Shown here: positions 17,705 to 26,124 of the stretch, one piece after another
Layout of the letters: each line of letters starts with the position of its first letter
Numbering within the stretch: the stretch's first letter is position 1
Assembly: GCF_000421605.1 (NCBI RefSeq)
Contig: NZ_ATXI01000005.1
Span: 48,320 to 112,319 of the forward strand
Length of the DNA stretch: 64,000 nucleotides
Direction of reading: 5' to 3'
Origin: Thermodesulfobacterium thermophilum DSM 1276
Lineage (GTDB): Bacteria; Desulfobacterota; Thermodesulfobacteria; Thermodesulfobacteriales; Thermodesulfobacteriaceae
Position numbers and translations under genes: made by a program
Notes under the pieces: generated by a model
Told to the model about the DNA's origin: nothing
What the model saw: only the letters and a program-made list of their open reading frames with translations
Database searches by the model: none

Positions 17705-18839
17705 AATTTCTGCTATCTTTATCGAAAGGGTCAATCGGTTTGTGGTCAAGATAAAAATAAAAGATGGATTAAGTCGCAGTACCTATGAATTTGCCTATCT
17801 ACCTAATCCAGGTAGACTTTGGGAGCTGCTTTTGGAAGGCACTGAGCTTTTGGTATTCCCTAATCCTAAAAATAGTAAACTCCCTTATACGGTTTTAGCC
17901 TGCAAAAAAAGAGAAAACTATGTCCTTCTTCATACTCACCTGACCAATCACATCGTTTCAACCCTTATTGAAAAAGAAATGATTCCTATTTATAAAGGTT
18001 TTCAGGTTGAGAAAAAAGAAACTATGTCTGCTAAAGGTCGTTTCGATTTGTTGCTAAAAAATCTGTATTCTCAGGAAAAAATTTTACTTGAAATTAAAAC
18101 GTGTACTCTTTTTGGAGAGAAAATGGCCATGTTTCCTGATGCAGAAACTAAAAGAGGCCAAAGGCATCTTGTTGAACTACTTGAACTTTCTAAAAAAGGA
18201 TATCAAGCAGAGATGCTTTTTGTCATTATGAACCCTGAAGTAAAATATTTTCTTCCTGCCTATCATATAGATTTTAATTTTTCTTTTTGGTTTTTAAGAG
18301 TAAAAGAAGAGATAAATTTAAGGGCTATAGCTTTAACCTGGGATCCCACTTTTACCGAAGTAACACGTATAAACTTAGTAGACATTCCTTTTGCCCTTTT
18401 AGAACAAGAGCTGAAAGACCAGGGAGCTTATCTTTTGGTTTTTAAAATAGCCCAGCCTGTAAATCTTTTAATAAGTCAAAAAACTTTTTCTATAAAACCA
18501 GGTTTTTACATCTATGTAGGGTCTGCGATGCAAGGTCTTGCGGCCAGGATAAAAAGACACTTAAGAAAAAACAAAAAGCTTCATTGGCACATAGACTATC
18601 TACTAACCTATGCTCACAGTATTGTGCCTATTCCTATAAGGTCCTCTGAAAAAATAGAGTGTGCTTTAGCTTCTGACGTTGGTAAACTGTCTGAAGGCTT
18701 TGTGCCTGGGTTTGGGGCAACTGATTGTAAGTGCTCTTCTCATCTTTTTTATTTCTCGTGCTCACCTTTTCAAAATCCTGATTTTCATGAATTAATAATT
18801 AAATATCGGATAGATAGGCTATGTTCTTACCTAAGATAA
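17679..18839 (+). CDS. sfsA: SfsA-DUF123 fusion protein
   Basis: A 386-residue two-domain protein. Residues 1 to ~230 are SfsA, a DNA-binding and probable nuclease protein: 'AYLPNPGRLWELL', 'HTHLTNHIVSTLIE', 'KGRFDLLL', 'LLEIKTCTLFG', 'MFPDAETKRGQRHLVEL'. Residues ~245-386 are a DUF123 domain, a GIY-YIG-like fold: 'KPGFYIYVGSAMQGLAARIKRHLR' (GFYIYVGSA, then ARIKRHLR) and 'HWHIDYLL'. The joint suggests both parts act on nucleic acid. It overlaps both neighbours (26 and 19 bases), so the four genes here are likely one transcript. In E. coli sfsA was first named for sugar fermentation; that label is not informative here. Confidence 0.9.
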   Translation: MKYPFLFPKISAIFIERVNRFVVKIKIKDGLSRSTYEFAYLPNPGRLWELLLEGTELLVFPNPKNSKLPYTVLACKKRENYVLLHTHLTNHIVSTLIEKEMIPIYKGFQVEKKETMSAKGRFDLLLKNLYSQEKILLEIKTCTLFGEKMAMFPDAETKRGQRHLVELLELSKKGYQAEMLFVIMNPEVKYFLPAYHIDFNFSFWFLRVKEEINLRAIALTWDPTFTEVTRINLVDIPFALLEQELKDQGAYLLVFKIAQPVNLLISQKTFSIKPGFYIYVGSAMQGLAARIKRHLRKNKKLHWHIDYLLTYAHSIVPIPIRSSEKIECALASDVGKLSEGFVPGFGATDCKCSSHLFYFSCSPFQNPDFHELIIKYRIDRLCSYLR

Positions 18840-19507
18840 ATCTAAAGACTGGGGATCGAGGGGTTATTTTTTTTACGCTGCCTGAATGGAAGCTCGCAAA
18901 AGAAAAAATCAGCCTAAAAAAACATTTTTCCTGGTTAAACCTTACCATAAAATATGACGCAAAGGGTTTTATTTGTGGTCCGATTTTAGGAGCTCCGATG
19001 ATAGGACTACTTTTTGAGATTTTTCAAAACTGGGAGATAAAAGAACTGTTAACCGTAGGTTGGGCAGCTAAGTTAGGGGAAAAGCTTAAATTAGGAGAGG
19101 TTTTTCTCCCAAACAAGGCCTATTCTTTAGAAGGAACTTCAAGGCTTTACTGGGAAAAACGAAAAGTTTTTACCCCAGAATTTGAATTTTTTACCAAGAT
19201 TAAAGAAAATCTTGTGCAAATAGGATTAATGCCCTCATCTGGTCCTATAATTTCTACAGACGCCCCTTTTATTTTTGAAAAAAATACACAATTTTTAAAC
19301 AAATGGTCAACTAAGGCTTATGCTTTAGACATGGAAACTTCTGCGGTATTTGCTTTAGGAAAATATTTTAACGTTAAAACTCAACCTATACTTTTGATTA
19401 CCGATGAAATTGGTAGAACGAGTTTTCAAAGACCTGAAAACTTATTGAAACCAAACAGAGAAAAAATTTTAGAGTTAATACAAAGATTTCTAAACCATGA
19501 GATATAA
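18821..19507 (+). CDS. Nucleoside phosphorylase-like protein (PNP/UDP family)
   Basis: A 228-residue protein of the PNP_UDP_1 fold, which includes MTA/SAH nucleosidase, uridine phosphorylase and futalosine hydrolase. Visible family features are 'GPILGAPMIGLLFE' (about 50-63), 'LLTVGWAAKLGEKLKLGEVFLP' (TVGWAAKLG, then LGEVFLP), and 'ALDMETSAVFALGKYF' (about 169-184). In the last stretch the Met-Glu pair is the nucleoside-binding hallmark. The residue 'TDEIG' near 203 sits where the family has a catalytic Asp. Substrate is uncertain. It overlaps both the SfsA fusion and the J-domain gene. Confidence 0.78.
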   Translation: MFLPKINLKTGDRGVIFFTLPEWKLAKEKISLKKHFSWLNLTIKYDAKGFICGPILGAPMIGLLFEIFQNWEIKELLTVGWAAKLGEKLKLGEVFLPNKAYSLEGTSRLYWEKRKVFTPEFEFFTKIKENLVQIGLMPSSGPIISTDAPFIFEKNTQFLNKWSTKAYALDMETSAVFALGKYFNVKTQPILLITDEIGRTSFQRPENLLKPNREKILELIQRFLNHEI

Positions 19508-20384
19508 AAACTCAAAAACCAACCCCTTTGAGGTTTTTGGTTTAACCCCCAAATTAGTAAAAGAATTAGACGACCAAACCCTTTTTAAGCTTATCAAGGC
19601 TATCTATAGAGTTCTTCAACTTTGCTATCATCCGGACAAAGGAGGAGACCCTAAAAAGGCATTAGAACTAAACTTAGCTTATGAATCCTTAAATTTAGAG
19701 AAAAACGAAAAACTTTTTAAAGAGTATAAAAACAAGTATATCCAAAGGCTTTCTCGTAAGACCATGTTTTCAAGGCTTCAAGAACTGGAAACTCAAAACC
19801 GTAAACTCACTTTTTTAGCCGAACTTTTAAAGGAAAAATGTTGGCAGCTTTTGGCAGAAAGACCGATGATCATAGAGGAAATTAGCCGTAAAAAGGCTTT
19901 AAAACTAAAAATTTTTGACCTGGTATCCCATCTCAACTTTTCTTACTTAAAACCATCTCAAAAATCTCTGTTTTTTAAGGAGATATATCTCATAGGTTCT
20001 GAGGTGGTTAAAAAAGATAGGTTTAAACGTACCTGCTACAAAATAAAAAATTACCGATTTTTAGGCTCAATAAAAAGAAATTACATAGAACCATGGGCTT
20101 TGTTAGAAAAACATATAAAAGATAAAGAAGTGATCTATAATAACTTGATAAATCGAGAGATTTTTGTGCAAGAATTTATACTTTTTTTAAAGCCTGAATT
20201 GGAAACAAATGCTTATCTTTTTTTCTTTCAACCAGAAGAACCGCAACGTGTAGTGTTTGAGGGAATTCTTATAAAAAAAGAAGAGGTTGATTTAGAAGAA
20301 GTTAAGCCCTTGTTAACCAAAGTTCCTCTTCTTAAAGAGGACTTTGCAGAAAACATCACAGATAGAAGTTTAAAACAAGATTAA
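19497..20384 (+). CDS. J-domain protein
   Basis: A 295-residue protein with an N-terminal J domain (about 10-75): helix II is followed by 'LCYHPDKGGDPKKALELNLAY', which includes the HPD tripeptide needed to stimulate Hsp70 ATPase (residues ~43-45). No glycine/phenylalanine region or zinc-finger domain follows, so it is a type III-like J protein. The remaining ~215 residues are charged and helical and I do not recognise them. It overlaps the phosphorylase-like gene by 11 bases, and its end overlaps the convergent TauE gene by four bases. Partner and client are unknown. Confidence 0.8.
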   Translation: MRYKNSKTNPFEVFGLTPKLVKELDDQTLFKLIKAIYRVLQLCYHPDKGGDPKKALELNLAYESLNLEKNEKLFKEYKNKYIQRLSRKTMFSRLQELETQNRKLTFLAELLKEKCWQLLAERPMIIEEISRKKALKLKIFDLVSHLNFSYLKPSQKSLFFKEIYLIGSEVVKKDRFKRTCYKIKNYRFLGSIKRNYIEPWALLEKHIKDKEVIYNNLINREIFVQEFILFLKPELETNAYLFFFQPEEPQRVVFEGILIKKEEVDLEEVKPLLTKVPLLKEDFAENITDRSLKQD

Positions 20385-21148
20385 CCCTTAGGTTTAGGGG
20401 TTTTCAAGAACCTAATTCCTGTCCAGATTACTATGATAGCAAAAAAGATTCTCAAATAAAATTCAGGTAAAAAGTTGGCTATATTACCTCCTATAAAAGT
20501 GCCTATGATGATTCCTATTACCAATCCGGGTAAAATTGGTTTTACAACATTACCCAGTTTCAGGTGGGTATAGGCTCCTACTAACCCAGCAGGAACCATG
20601 CATAAAAGTGATGTTCCTTGAGCAAGGTGTTGTCCATAGTTTAACCCTAAAACCAAAGCAGGAACCATTATCGTTCCTCCCCCTACTCCCATCATTCCTG
20701 CGATAAAACCAGCAAATACTCCGGTGAGCAACAAAGCTATGATTTTTGAAGTTCCTTCTAAAGAAAAATGGTAGAGGCTTCCTAAGTAAGGTTTGGCCAA
20801 AAGTAAAAGAGAGGCAAAGATTAAAAAAGCTCCAAAAGACCTTTTTAGTTTCCATTCAGGAAGGCTGTGGGCAAACTTAGCCCCTTTTCTTGCGGTAATC
20901 ATCGCAGTAATAGCGATGATTGCTGAAGCTAAGACATCAACTGCTCCGTGCAATCCATAAGTAATAGCACCTACAAGTCCTGTAAACACCAAAGCCCAAA
21001 GGCTGGTTCCATGAGCCTGATGTTGAGAAAGCTTTAACACCCCTACCATAAGGGGAATCATCACCACCCCACCACCTAAACCAACCAGGCCTCCAAAACA
21101 TCCAGCCAAAATTCCTATCCAAATCGCATGAAAAATCTCTTTTTTCAT
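20381..21148 (-). CDS. TauE/SafE-family sulfite/anion exporter
   Basis: Integral membrane protein of 255 residues with about eight segments in two repeats. Each repeat carries the family glycine motif: 'GCFGGLVGLGGGVVMIPLMV' (about 16-35) and 'GFIAGMMGVGGGTIMVPALV' (about 147-166). 'HQAHGTSLWAL' and 'HLAQGTSLLCM' are the paired downstream motifs. Family members export sulfite, sulfoacetate or other organic anions; the substrate here is not evident. It is immediately downstream of the RlmI-like gene (11 bases). Confidence 0.9.
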   Translation of the reverse strand: MKKEIFHAIWIGILAGCFGGLVGLGGGVVMIPLMVGVLKLSQHQAHGTSLWALVFTGLVGAITYGLHGAVDVLASAIIAITAMITARKGAKFAHSLPEWKLKRSFGAFLIFASLLLLAKPYLGSLYHFSLEGTSKIIALLLTGVFAGFIAGMMGVGGGTIMVPALVLGLNYGQHLAQGTSLLCMVPAGLVGAYTHLKLGNVVKPILPGLVIGIIIGTFIGGNIANFLPEFYLRIFFAIIVIWTGIRFLKTPKPKG

Positions 21149-21159
21149 AATCCCCCTTT

Positions 21160-22335
21160 TTATTTTTCTATATAAAGTCCTACACCTTTTAAATAAAAGG
21201 TTTCTTCTACAAACGGATTGATTGGATGGTCTTTTGCCTGAATCCCTTTAAAAATAATTTTTCCGTCGGTTTGTAGCCTTTTTAGAGAGGTTTTAATAAA
21301 ACCCAAAAGCCTTTCAAACTTTAAAAAATGAGAACAAGAAAATCCAAAGAAATATCCTTTTTCTATGGCTTTAAGGCCTAAAAAATAAAGGATTTCATAT
21401 TTTTTTTCACCTTCTAAAACATGTTTATGAGACTTTATAAAGGCTGGAGGATCAAGGATTATCATGTCTACCTTAGGAGGATTCTTTAATATATGAAAAA
21501 CGTCTCCTTGAAGAGTTATAACTTTCTCCTTCCAGTGGTTAATCTTAGCTATTTCTTCTGCTAACAAGAGAGCGTTGGCAGAACGGTCTATAAAAAAAAC
21601 TCTGTCAGCACCACTCTTTAAACAGTAAAATCCAAAACCTCCGATATAAGAAAATCCATCTATAACCTGCAATCCTTTAGAAAACTTGGAAATAGCCCTA
21701 CGATTTTCTCTTTGGTCTAAAAAAAATCCCGTTTTTTGTCCGCTGATAACTGGCACCAAGAACTTTATTCCGTCCATGGTGACTAAAATTGGATCTTCTA
21801 CGTTCCCATAGACTACCTTTGTATAAAGAGGAAGTCCTTCTTCTTGTCTTTTTGTATGATCATTTTTTAAAACGATAGCTTGAGGAGCAAGTAAGATCCT
21901 TAAGGCTTCTATTATAAAATCTACAAGTCTTTCCATCCCAAGTGTATGAATTTGGACCACCACTACTTTTTCAAAAATATCTACCACCAACCCAGGTATA
22001 AAATCACCTTCAGAAAACACTAAACGAAAACACCCTTCACCTGGATAAAGAGATTTTCTAAGGTTTAGTGTTTTAGTAAAGGCCTCTAAAAAAAATCTTT
22101 CATCTATCTTTTGCTCTTCTCTTGAAAGTAGCTTTAAGCAGTAAAAAGATCGTGGATTAAAATATCCTATCCCTAAAAAGTGATTTTCTTCAGATAAGAT
22201 GGTTACCAGGTCTCCAGGGGCGATTTTTTCAGATGTTTTCTTAAAATCTTTAATCTCCTTTTGGGTAAACCAGAGATGCCTTTTTAGATAAGTTTGTAGC
22301 CCTTGTTTATTTAAAACAACCGGTGGATAAAGCAT
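21160..22335 (-). CDS. RlmI/RlmK-like 23S rRNA (cytosine-C5) methyltransferase
   Basis: A 391-residue SAM-dependent methyltransferase. It has an N-terminal PUA-like RNA-binding domain (about 1-80, 'GDLVTILSEENHFLGIGYFNP': GDLVTIL, then FLGIGYFNP), a central domain ('GLVVDIFEKVVVVQ'), and a Rossmann domain with 'VIDGFSYIGGFGFYCL' (motif I) and 'MIILDPPAFIKS' (motif IV). 'FGFSCSHFL' is the region that in relatives holds the catalytic Cys. E. coli RlmI modifies C1962 of 23S rRNA; that specificity is inferred. The start overlaps the NapH-like gene by 29 bases. Confidence 0.87.
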   Translation of the reverse strand: MLYPPVVLNKQGLQTYLKRHLWFTQKEIKDFKKTSEKIAPGDLVTILSEENHFLGIGYFNPRSFYCLKLLSREEQKIDERFFLEAFTKTLNLRKSLYPGEGCFRLVFSEGDFIPGLVVDIFEKVVVVQIHTLGMERLVDFIIEALRILLAPQAIVLKNDHTKRQEEGLPLYTKVVYGNVEDPILVTMDGIKFLVPVISGQKTGFFLDQRENRRAISKFSKGLQVIDGFSYIGGFGFYCLKSGADRVFFIDRSANALLLAEEIAKINHWKEKVITLQGDVFHILKNPPKVDMIILDPPAFIKSHKHVLEGEKKYEILYFLGLKAIEKGYFFGFSCSHFLKFERLLGFIKTSLKRLQTDGKIIFKGIQAKDHPINPFVEETFYLKGVGLYIEK

Positions 22336-23185
22336 TTTGACAGATTCCCTTTTCTAAATATATTGCTTTATACGGACAAATTTTTACACAATTTAAACAG
22401 CGAATACATTCAACAGAATTCATTTCTTCTAAAGGATTAAGCCCAACAGGGCAGATTTTTTCGCAAGCCTTACAATGGGTGCACCTGTTAAGGTTTACAT
22501 TTAGTCTTAAAAAGCTAATTTTATTAAAAAGACCGTATATCAAACCAAGGGGGCATACATTCTTGCAAAAAAATCTATAATCTATTAAAACAAAAAAAAC
22601 AAACAGCAACAAAAGAAAGGTTTTCAGATAAAAAAGTTTCCCTACATACTCCCGAAGTTCTGGACTAAGAATAAGGTTTAGATATCCTGCCTCTAAAGTT
22701 CCTGCCGGGCAGAGATACTTGCAAAATCCTAAAATTCCATAACCTATTTCATCTCCCAAAAACAGAGGTATAAAAAACACCAAGCCTATAAGCATCAAAT
22801 GTTTGAGGTATCTTTGAGATTTTTTAGGAAGGGAGAGTCTTATTTTAAAGAAAGGAATTTTATAAATAAGGTCCTGGAACAAACCAAAAGGACAAACCCA
22901 TCCGCAGATAAACCTTCCTAAGGTTAAACCAAAAATCAAGAAAAATCCTAATACATACAAAAAGGGACCTAACAAAACCTGCCAATTTAAGACCTTTGAT
23001 GCACTCAACAGGTTTTGCAAAACCCCTAAAGGACAGGAAAAAAGGCTTGCAGGGCAAGAATAACAGTTTAATCCTGGGGCACACAGTCCCTTTAAAGGTC
23101 CTGTATATAGGTTTTTGGTGAAAGGAAAACCTAAGTATCCATTATGCAGAAAAAAAGAAATAGACTGTACCATCCTTCTTTTCAT
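22307..23185 (-). CDS. NapH/NosR-like membrane polyferredoxin
   Basis: A 292-residue membrane protein with about five segments and many cysteines. An N-terminal 'CAPGLNCYSCPASLFSCPLG' (about 35-54) is followed by 'FICGWVCPFGLFQDL' and 'FCKNVCPLGLIYGL', the paired CX3CP motifs of the NapH/CcoG group. Two classic 4Fe-4S sites lie at the C-terminus ('CTHCKACEKICP' and 'CIRCLNCVKICP', about 233-275). It would move electrons between the quinone pool and a periplasmic or membrane partner; the partner is not known. It starts inside the stop codon of the 45-residue CXXC gene (ATGA). Confidence 0.85.
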   Translation of the reverse strand: MKRRMVQSISFFLHNGYLGFPFTKNLYTGPLKGLCAPGLNCYSCPASLFSCPLGVLQNLLSASKVLNWQVLLGPFLYVLGFFLIFGLTLGRFICGWVCPFGLFQDLIYKIPFFKIRLSLPKKSQRYLKHLMLIGLVFFIPLFLGDEIGYGILGFCKYLCPAGTLEAGYLNLILSPELREYVGKLFYLKTFLLLLFVFFVLIDYRFFCKNVCPLGLIYGLFNKISFLRLNVNLNRCTHCKACEKICPVGLNPLEEMNSVECIRCLNCVKICPYKAIYLEKGICQNALSTGCFK

Positions 23186-23319
23186 TCTTCTAATGCCATA
23201 CAGGAAAGACAGACTACAGAACCTCTGGAATAAACAAAATCATAGCCGTTCAGTTTAAGACCTGAGAAAATTAACATCCCAAGGACTATTAGAAAAAACA
23301 AGATTTTCCAACAACTCAT
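23182..23319 (-). CDS. Small CXXC membrane protein coupled to the polyferredoxin
   Basis: A 45-residue protein. It has one N-terminal membrane segment ('WKILFFLIVLGMLIF', residues 4-18), then 'GYDFVYSRGSVVCLSCMALE', which contains a CXXC pair at 37-40. It begins one base after the glmM stop and its TGA overlaps the ATG of the polyferredoxin gene (ATGA), so the two are almost certainly co-translated. It resembles the short CXXC-ending proteins (CD1871A type) found beside similar 4Fe-4S proteins; that match is from memory of the pattern and needs a search. Confidence 0.7.
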   Translation of the reverse strand: MSCWKILFFLIVLGMLIFSGLKLNGYDFVYSRGSVVCLSCMALEE

Positions 23320-24684
23320 CTATCCTTGTCCCAACTTTTTCTGGAGAAAGGCTTTAAGATCTTCGCTAACTTCCTCCACCAACTCTGGATTTTCTCCTTC
23401 TACCATAATTCGGTACTTAGGCTCAGTACCAGAAGGTCTTATGATTACCCTTCCCTTTTTTCCTAATCTTTTTTCTGCCTGACTAATCTTTTCTTTTATA
23501 CCTTCGATTTCATCCAAGGGTACTTTTTTGTTTACTTTTAGGTTTTTGATAACTTGTGGGAGTTTTTCAAAAAGTTTGGCCAATTCAGAAAGGGGTTTTT
23601 GTTTCTCCTTGATTAAAGAGATAAGCCTTAAACCTGTCAAAAGTCCGTCTCCTGTGGTAGCTTTATCTAAAAAGATGATATGACCTGAAGTTTCTCCCCC
23701 TAAAAGAGCGTTTATTTCTTTCATTTTCATCACTACATATCTATCTCCTACAGGAGTTCTTAAAAAAGTGATCCCCTGATCTTTTAAAAAAAGTTCTAAT
23801 CCAAGGTTACTCATAATTGTGCCTACCACCGTTTGGTTGGTAAGTTGTCCTTTTTCTTTAAGGTCTTTGGCAAAAATGGCTAAAAGATCGTCTCCATCTA
23901 ACAGATTCCCTTTTTCGTCTACTACCACAATCCGGTCTCCGTCTCCATCAAGTGCTATCCCTAAATGTGCCTGAGTTTCTAATACTTTTTTTCGAAGATT
24001 TTCAGGATAGAGGGCTCCACAATTTTCATTGATGTTTGTTCCGTTAGGACTGCAGCCTATTGGAATCACCTCTGCTCCAAGTTCCTCTAATACCTGAGGT
24101 CCTACTTGATAACAAGCTCCGTTGGCACAATCTATTACTATTCTTAGTCCTTCAAAATCAAGGTTTAGGGGTACCACAGACTTTAGGTGTACTACATACC
24201 TCCCTATGGCATCTTTTATCCTAAAAGCCCTTCCTAAGGCATCTTTGTGAACCCTTACCTCTTTAAACCCTTCATCAAAAATTAGTTCTTCTATTTTAGC
24301 CTCTGTCTCATCAGAAAGTTTAAAACCATCCTTACCAAAGATTTTAATCCCGTTATCGTAGTAAGGATTATGGGAAGCGGAAATCATGATACCTGCATCT
24401 GCCCTCAAATCCTTGGTTAAAAAGGCAATCCCTGGAGTAGGAATAGGGCCTACTAACAAACTATAGCCTCCCATAGAACAAAGACCAGCAACCAGGGCAG
24501 ACTCAAAAACATATCCTGACAACCTGGTATCCTTACCTATAACTACCTTGGTAATATGATGATTTTGATTTTTAAACAAAAATCCTATGGCTCTGCCTAC
24601 CTGCAAGGCTATTTCTGGAAGCATCGGGAAGAGATTGGCTTCTCCTCTTATTCCGTCTGTACCGAAAAGTTTTCTATCCCCCAT
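23320..24684 (-). CDS. glmM: Phosphoglucosamine mutase GlmM
   Basis: Converts glucosamine-6-phosphate to glucosamine-1-phosphate for UDP-GlcNAc, feeding peptidoglycan and LPS. It has 454 residues. Motifs are 'LFGTDGIRGEAN' (about 6-17), the phosphoserine loop 'MISASHNPYYDNGIK' (Ser near 101), the metal site 'DGDGDR' (about 244-249), the sugar loop 'GGETSGHI' and the phosphate loop 'RPSGTEPKYRI'. All are complete. It is the last gene of the ftsH-folP-cdaA-cdaR-glmM set. Confidence 0.97.
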   Translation of the reverse strand: MGDRKLFGTDGIRGEANLFPMLPEIALQVGRAIGFLFKNQNHHITKVVIGKDTRLSGYVFESALVAGLCSMGGYSLLVGPIPTPGIAFLTKDLRADAGIMISASHNPYYDNGIKIFGKDGFKLSDETEAKIEELIFDEGFKEVRVHKDALGRAFRIKDAIGRYVVHLKSVVPLNLDFEGLRIVIDCANGACYQVGPQVLEELGAEVIPIGCSPNGTNINENCGALYPENLRKKVLETQAHLGIALDGDGDRIVVVDEKGNLLDGDDLLAIFAKDLKEKGQLTNQTVVGTIMSNLGLELFLKDQGITFLRTPVGDRYVVMKMKEINALLGGETSGHIIFLDKATTGDGLLTGLRLISLIKEKQKPLSELAKLFEKLPQVIKNLKVNKKVPLDEIEGIKEKISQAEKRLGKKGRVIIRPSGTEPKYRIMVEGENPELVEEVSEDLKAFLQKKLGQG

Positions 24685-24690
24685 GTTTTT

Positions 24691-25320
24691 TTACCTCTTT
24701 TTTTCTTCATAGTATACTTTCACTTTTTCTGTATCCATAGAAATAATACCTAAAGGCGGTATTAAATCAACCTCTAAGGATCCGTTTAACTTTAGTTTTA
24801 AAAGGTCTATAGGTTGTGTATTAATTTCTTGAATATTTAAAAGAACCTCTATCGGGGCTTTGATTAGTACATATTTAGGAAAGACCTTTATTTTACCTCG
24901 AGTATGATAAAAACTTTCTTCTTTTAAAACCGGCCTTACAGGGACTTTTTTAGTACCTATTTTTTTAATTATCAAAGTTAGAAATGTAGGGTTTATTTCT
25001 TTTACTTTTATCCCAGAAGGCAGATTTATCTTTTCTATCGGCACCCTTATCTGATGAACACCTGGAGTTAAGTTTTTCAAATCAATTTCTAAATTAAGAT
25101 CTTTTTCGTTAACGTTTCTTAATACACTTCTTATAGCCTGAATTTTCAACACCACGGTAGAAGGGGTGATTTCTACTATATAGTTAGATTTAGGTAGTTT
25201 ATAAAACACAGGAATTTCTACCGTCTTTTCTATAGACCTTCCCCACACTACAAAGTACCATAAAGTAACAGCCATCAAAAAAGAAAGAATTTTTAGTCTA
25301 TGTTCCCTTTTGAATTTCAT
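24691..25320 (-). CDS. YbbR-domain protein, regulator of diadenylate cyclase (CdaR-like)
   Basis: A 209-residue protein with one N-terminal membrane segment (about 8-27, 'LKILSFLMAVTLWYFVVWGR') and about two extracytoplasmic YbbR repeats ('VEIPVFYKLPKSNYIVEITP' and later similar stretches). The frame opens 12 codons upstream, but the internal ATG gives the standard YbbR start and still overlaps cdaA by 23 bases. In other bacteria the YbbR partner modulates CdaA. Sequence is weakly conserved, so the assignment also rests on the cdaA-cdaR-glmM order. Confidence 0.85.
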   Translation of the reverse strand: MKFKREHRLKILSFLMAVTLWYFVVWGRSIEKTVEIPVFYKLPKSNYIVEITPSTVVLKIQAIRSVLRNVNEKDLNLEIDLKNLTPGVHQIRVPIEKINLPSGIKVKEINPTFLTLIIKKIGTKKVPVRPVLKEESFYHTRGKIKVFPKYVLIKAPIEVLLNIQEINTQPIDLLKLKLNGSLEVDLIPPLGIISMDTEKVKVYYEEKKR

Positions 25321-26119
25321 AGGTAATCCTTGTCCACCAAGGTGCTTTAGACTCAAAACCTAAAAGTTGGGAAAGCATTTTTCTTAAAGTAGCAGGGGTT
25401 ACATCTCTGGTAATCTTTCCGCTAACTGCCAGAGAAATATAACCTTTTTCTTCAGAAACCACTATGGCTACAGCATCGGTGATTTCTGTAATTCCAATGG
25501 CTGCCCTGTGCCTGGTCCCAAGGTCTTTGGCTATATCAGGGTTGGTAGAAAGTGGTAACACCACCCCTGCAGCTACGATTTTTCCTTTACTGATAACCAC
25601 TGCCCCATCATGGAGGGGGCTTTTAGGATTAAAGATACTTACCAGCAACTCCTCACTGATTTTTGAATCTAACATTACCGCCCCTTCCAGAAAGTCTTTT
25701 AAACTTATTTCTCTTTCAAACACTATCAAGGCCCCTATCTTTTTTTCAGCAAGTTGGGTAACAGCTTTAACTACCTCTTCTATACCATAAGAGTATTCTG
25801 TCTGGAACTTAGTAAAAGGATGTTTCCCTATCTGGGCCAAAGCTTTCCTTATATCCTCCTGAAAAACTATGATGATCAAAATCAAAATAGAAGACATAAA
25901 GGTGTTTAAAATCCAGTTCAGAGTTAATAATTGTAAGGCATCTGAAACGAAATATAATAGAACTACCACCGATAAACCTGCAGCCATTTGAAGGGCTCTA
26001 CTACCCTGGATAAGCAAAAGAATTCTATAAATCAAAAAACTAACCACAAAGATGTCTACCACATCTTTCCAGGTTATAGAATTAAATATTTCAGTAATTC
26101 TTAAAACACCAAAATCCAA
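25298..26119 (-). CDS. cdaA: Diadenylate cyclase CdaA (DisA_N domain)
   Basis: Makes cyclic-di-AMP from two ATP at the membrane. It has 273 residues, three N-terminal membrane segments (about 18-95) and a DisA_N domain with both catalytic motifs: 'SPLHDGAVVIS' (DGA) and 'LGTRHRAAIGITE' (RHR). The start is TTG: it sits nine bases after GGAGG, which lies in the end of folP, and no ATG or GTG fits better. Regulation of the cyclase by the neighbouring YbbR protein is inferred. Cyclic-di-AMP in a cell with LPS is less common than in Gram-positive bacteria. Confidence 0.94.
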   Translation of the reverse strand: MDFGVLRITEIFNSITWKDVVDIFVVSFLIYRILLLIQGSRALQMAAGLSVVVLLYFVSDALQLLTLNWILNTFMSSILILIIIVFQEDIRKALAQIGKHPFTKFQTEYSYGIEEVVKAVTQLAEKKIGALIVFEREISLKDFLEGAVMLDSKISEELLVSIFNPKSPLHDGAVVISKGKIVAAGVVLPLSTNPDIAKDLGTRHRAAIGITEITDAVAIVVSEEKGYISLAVSGKITRDVTPATLRKMLSQLLGFESKAPWWTRITYEIQKGT

Positions 26120-26124
26120 ATCCT

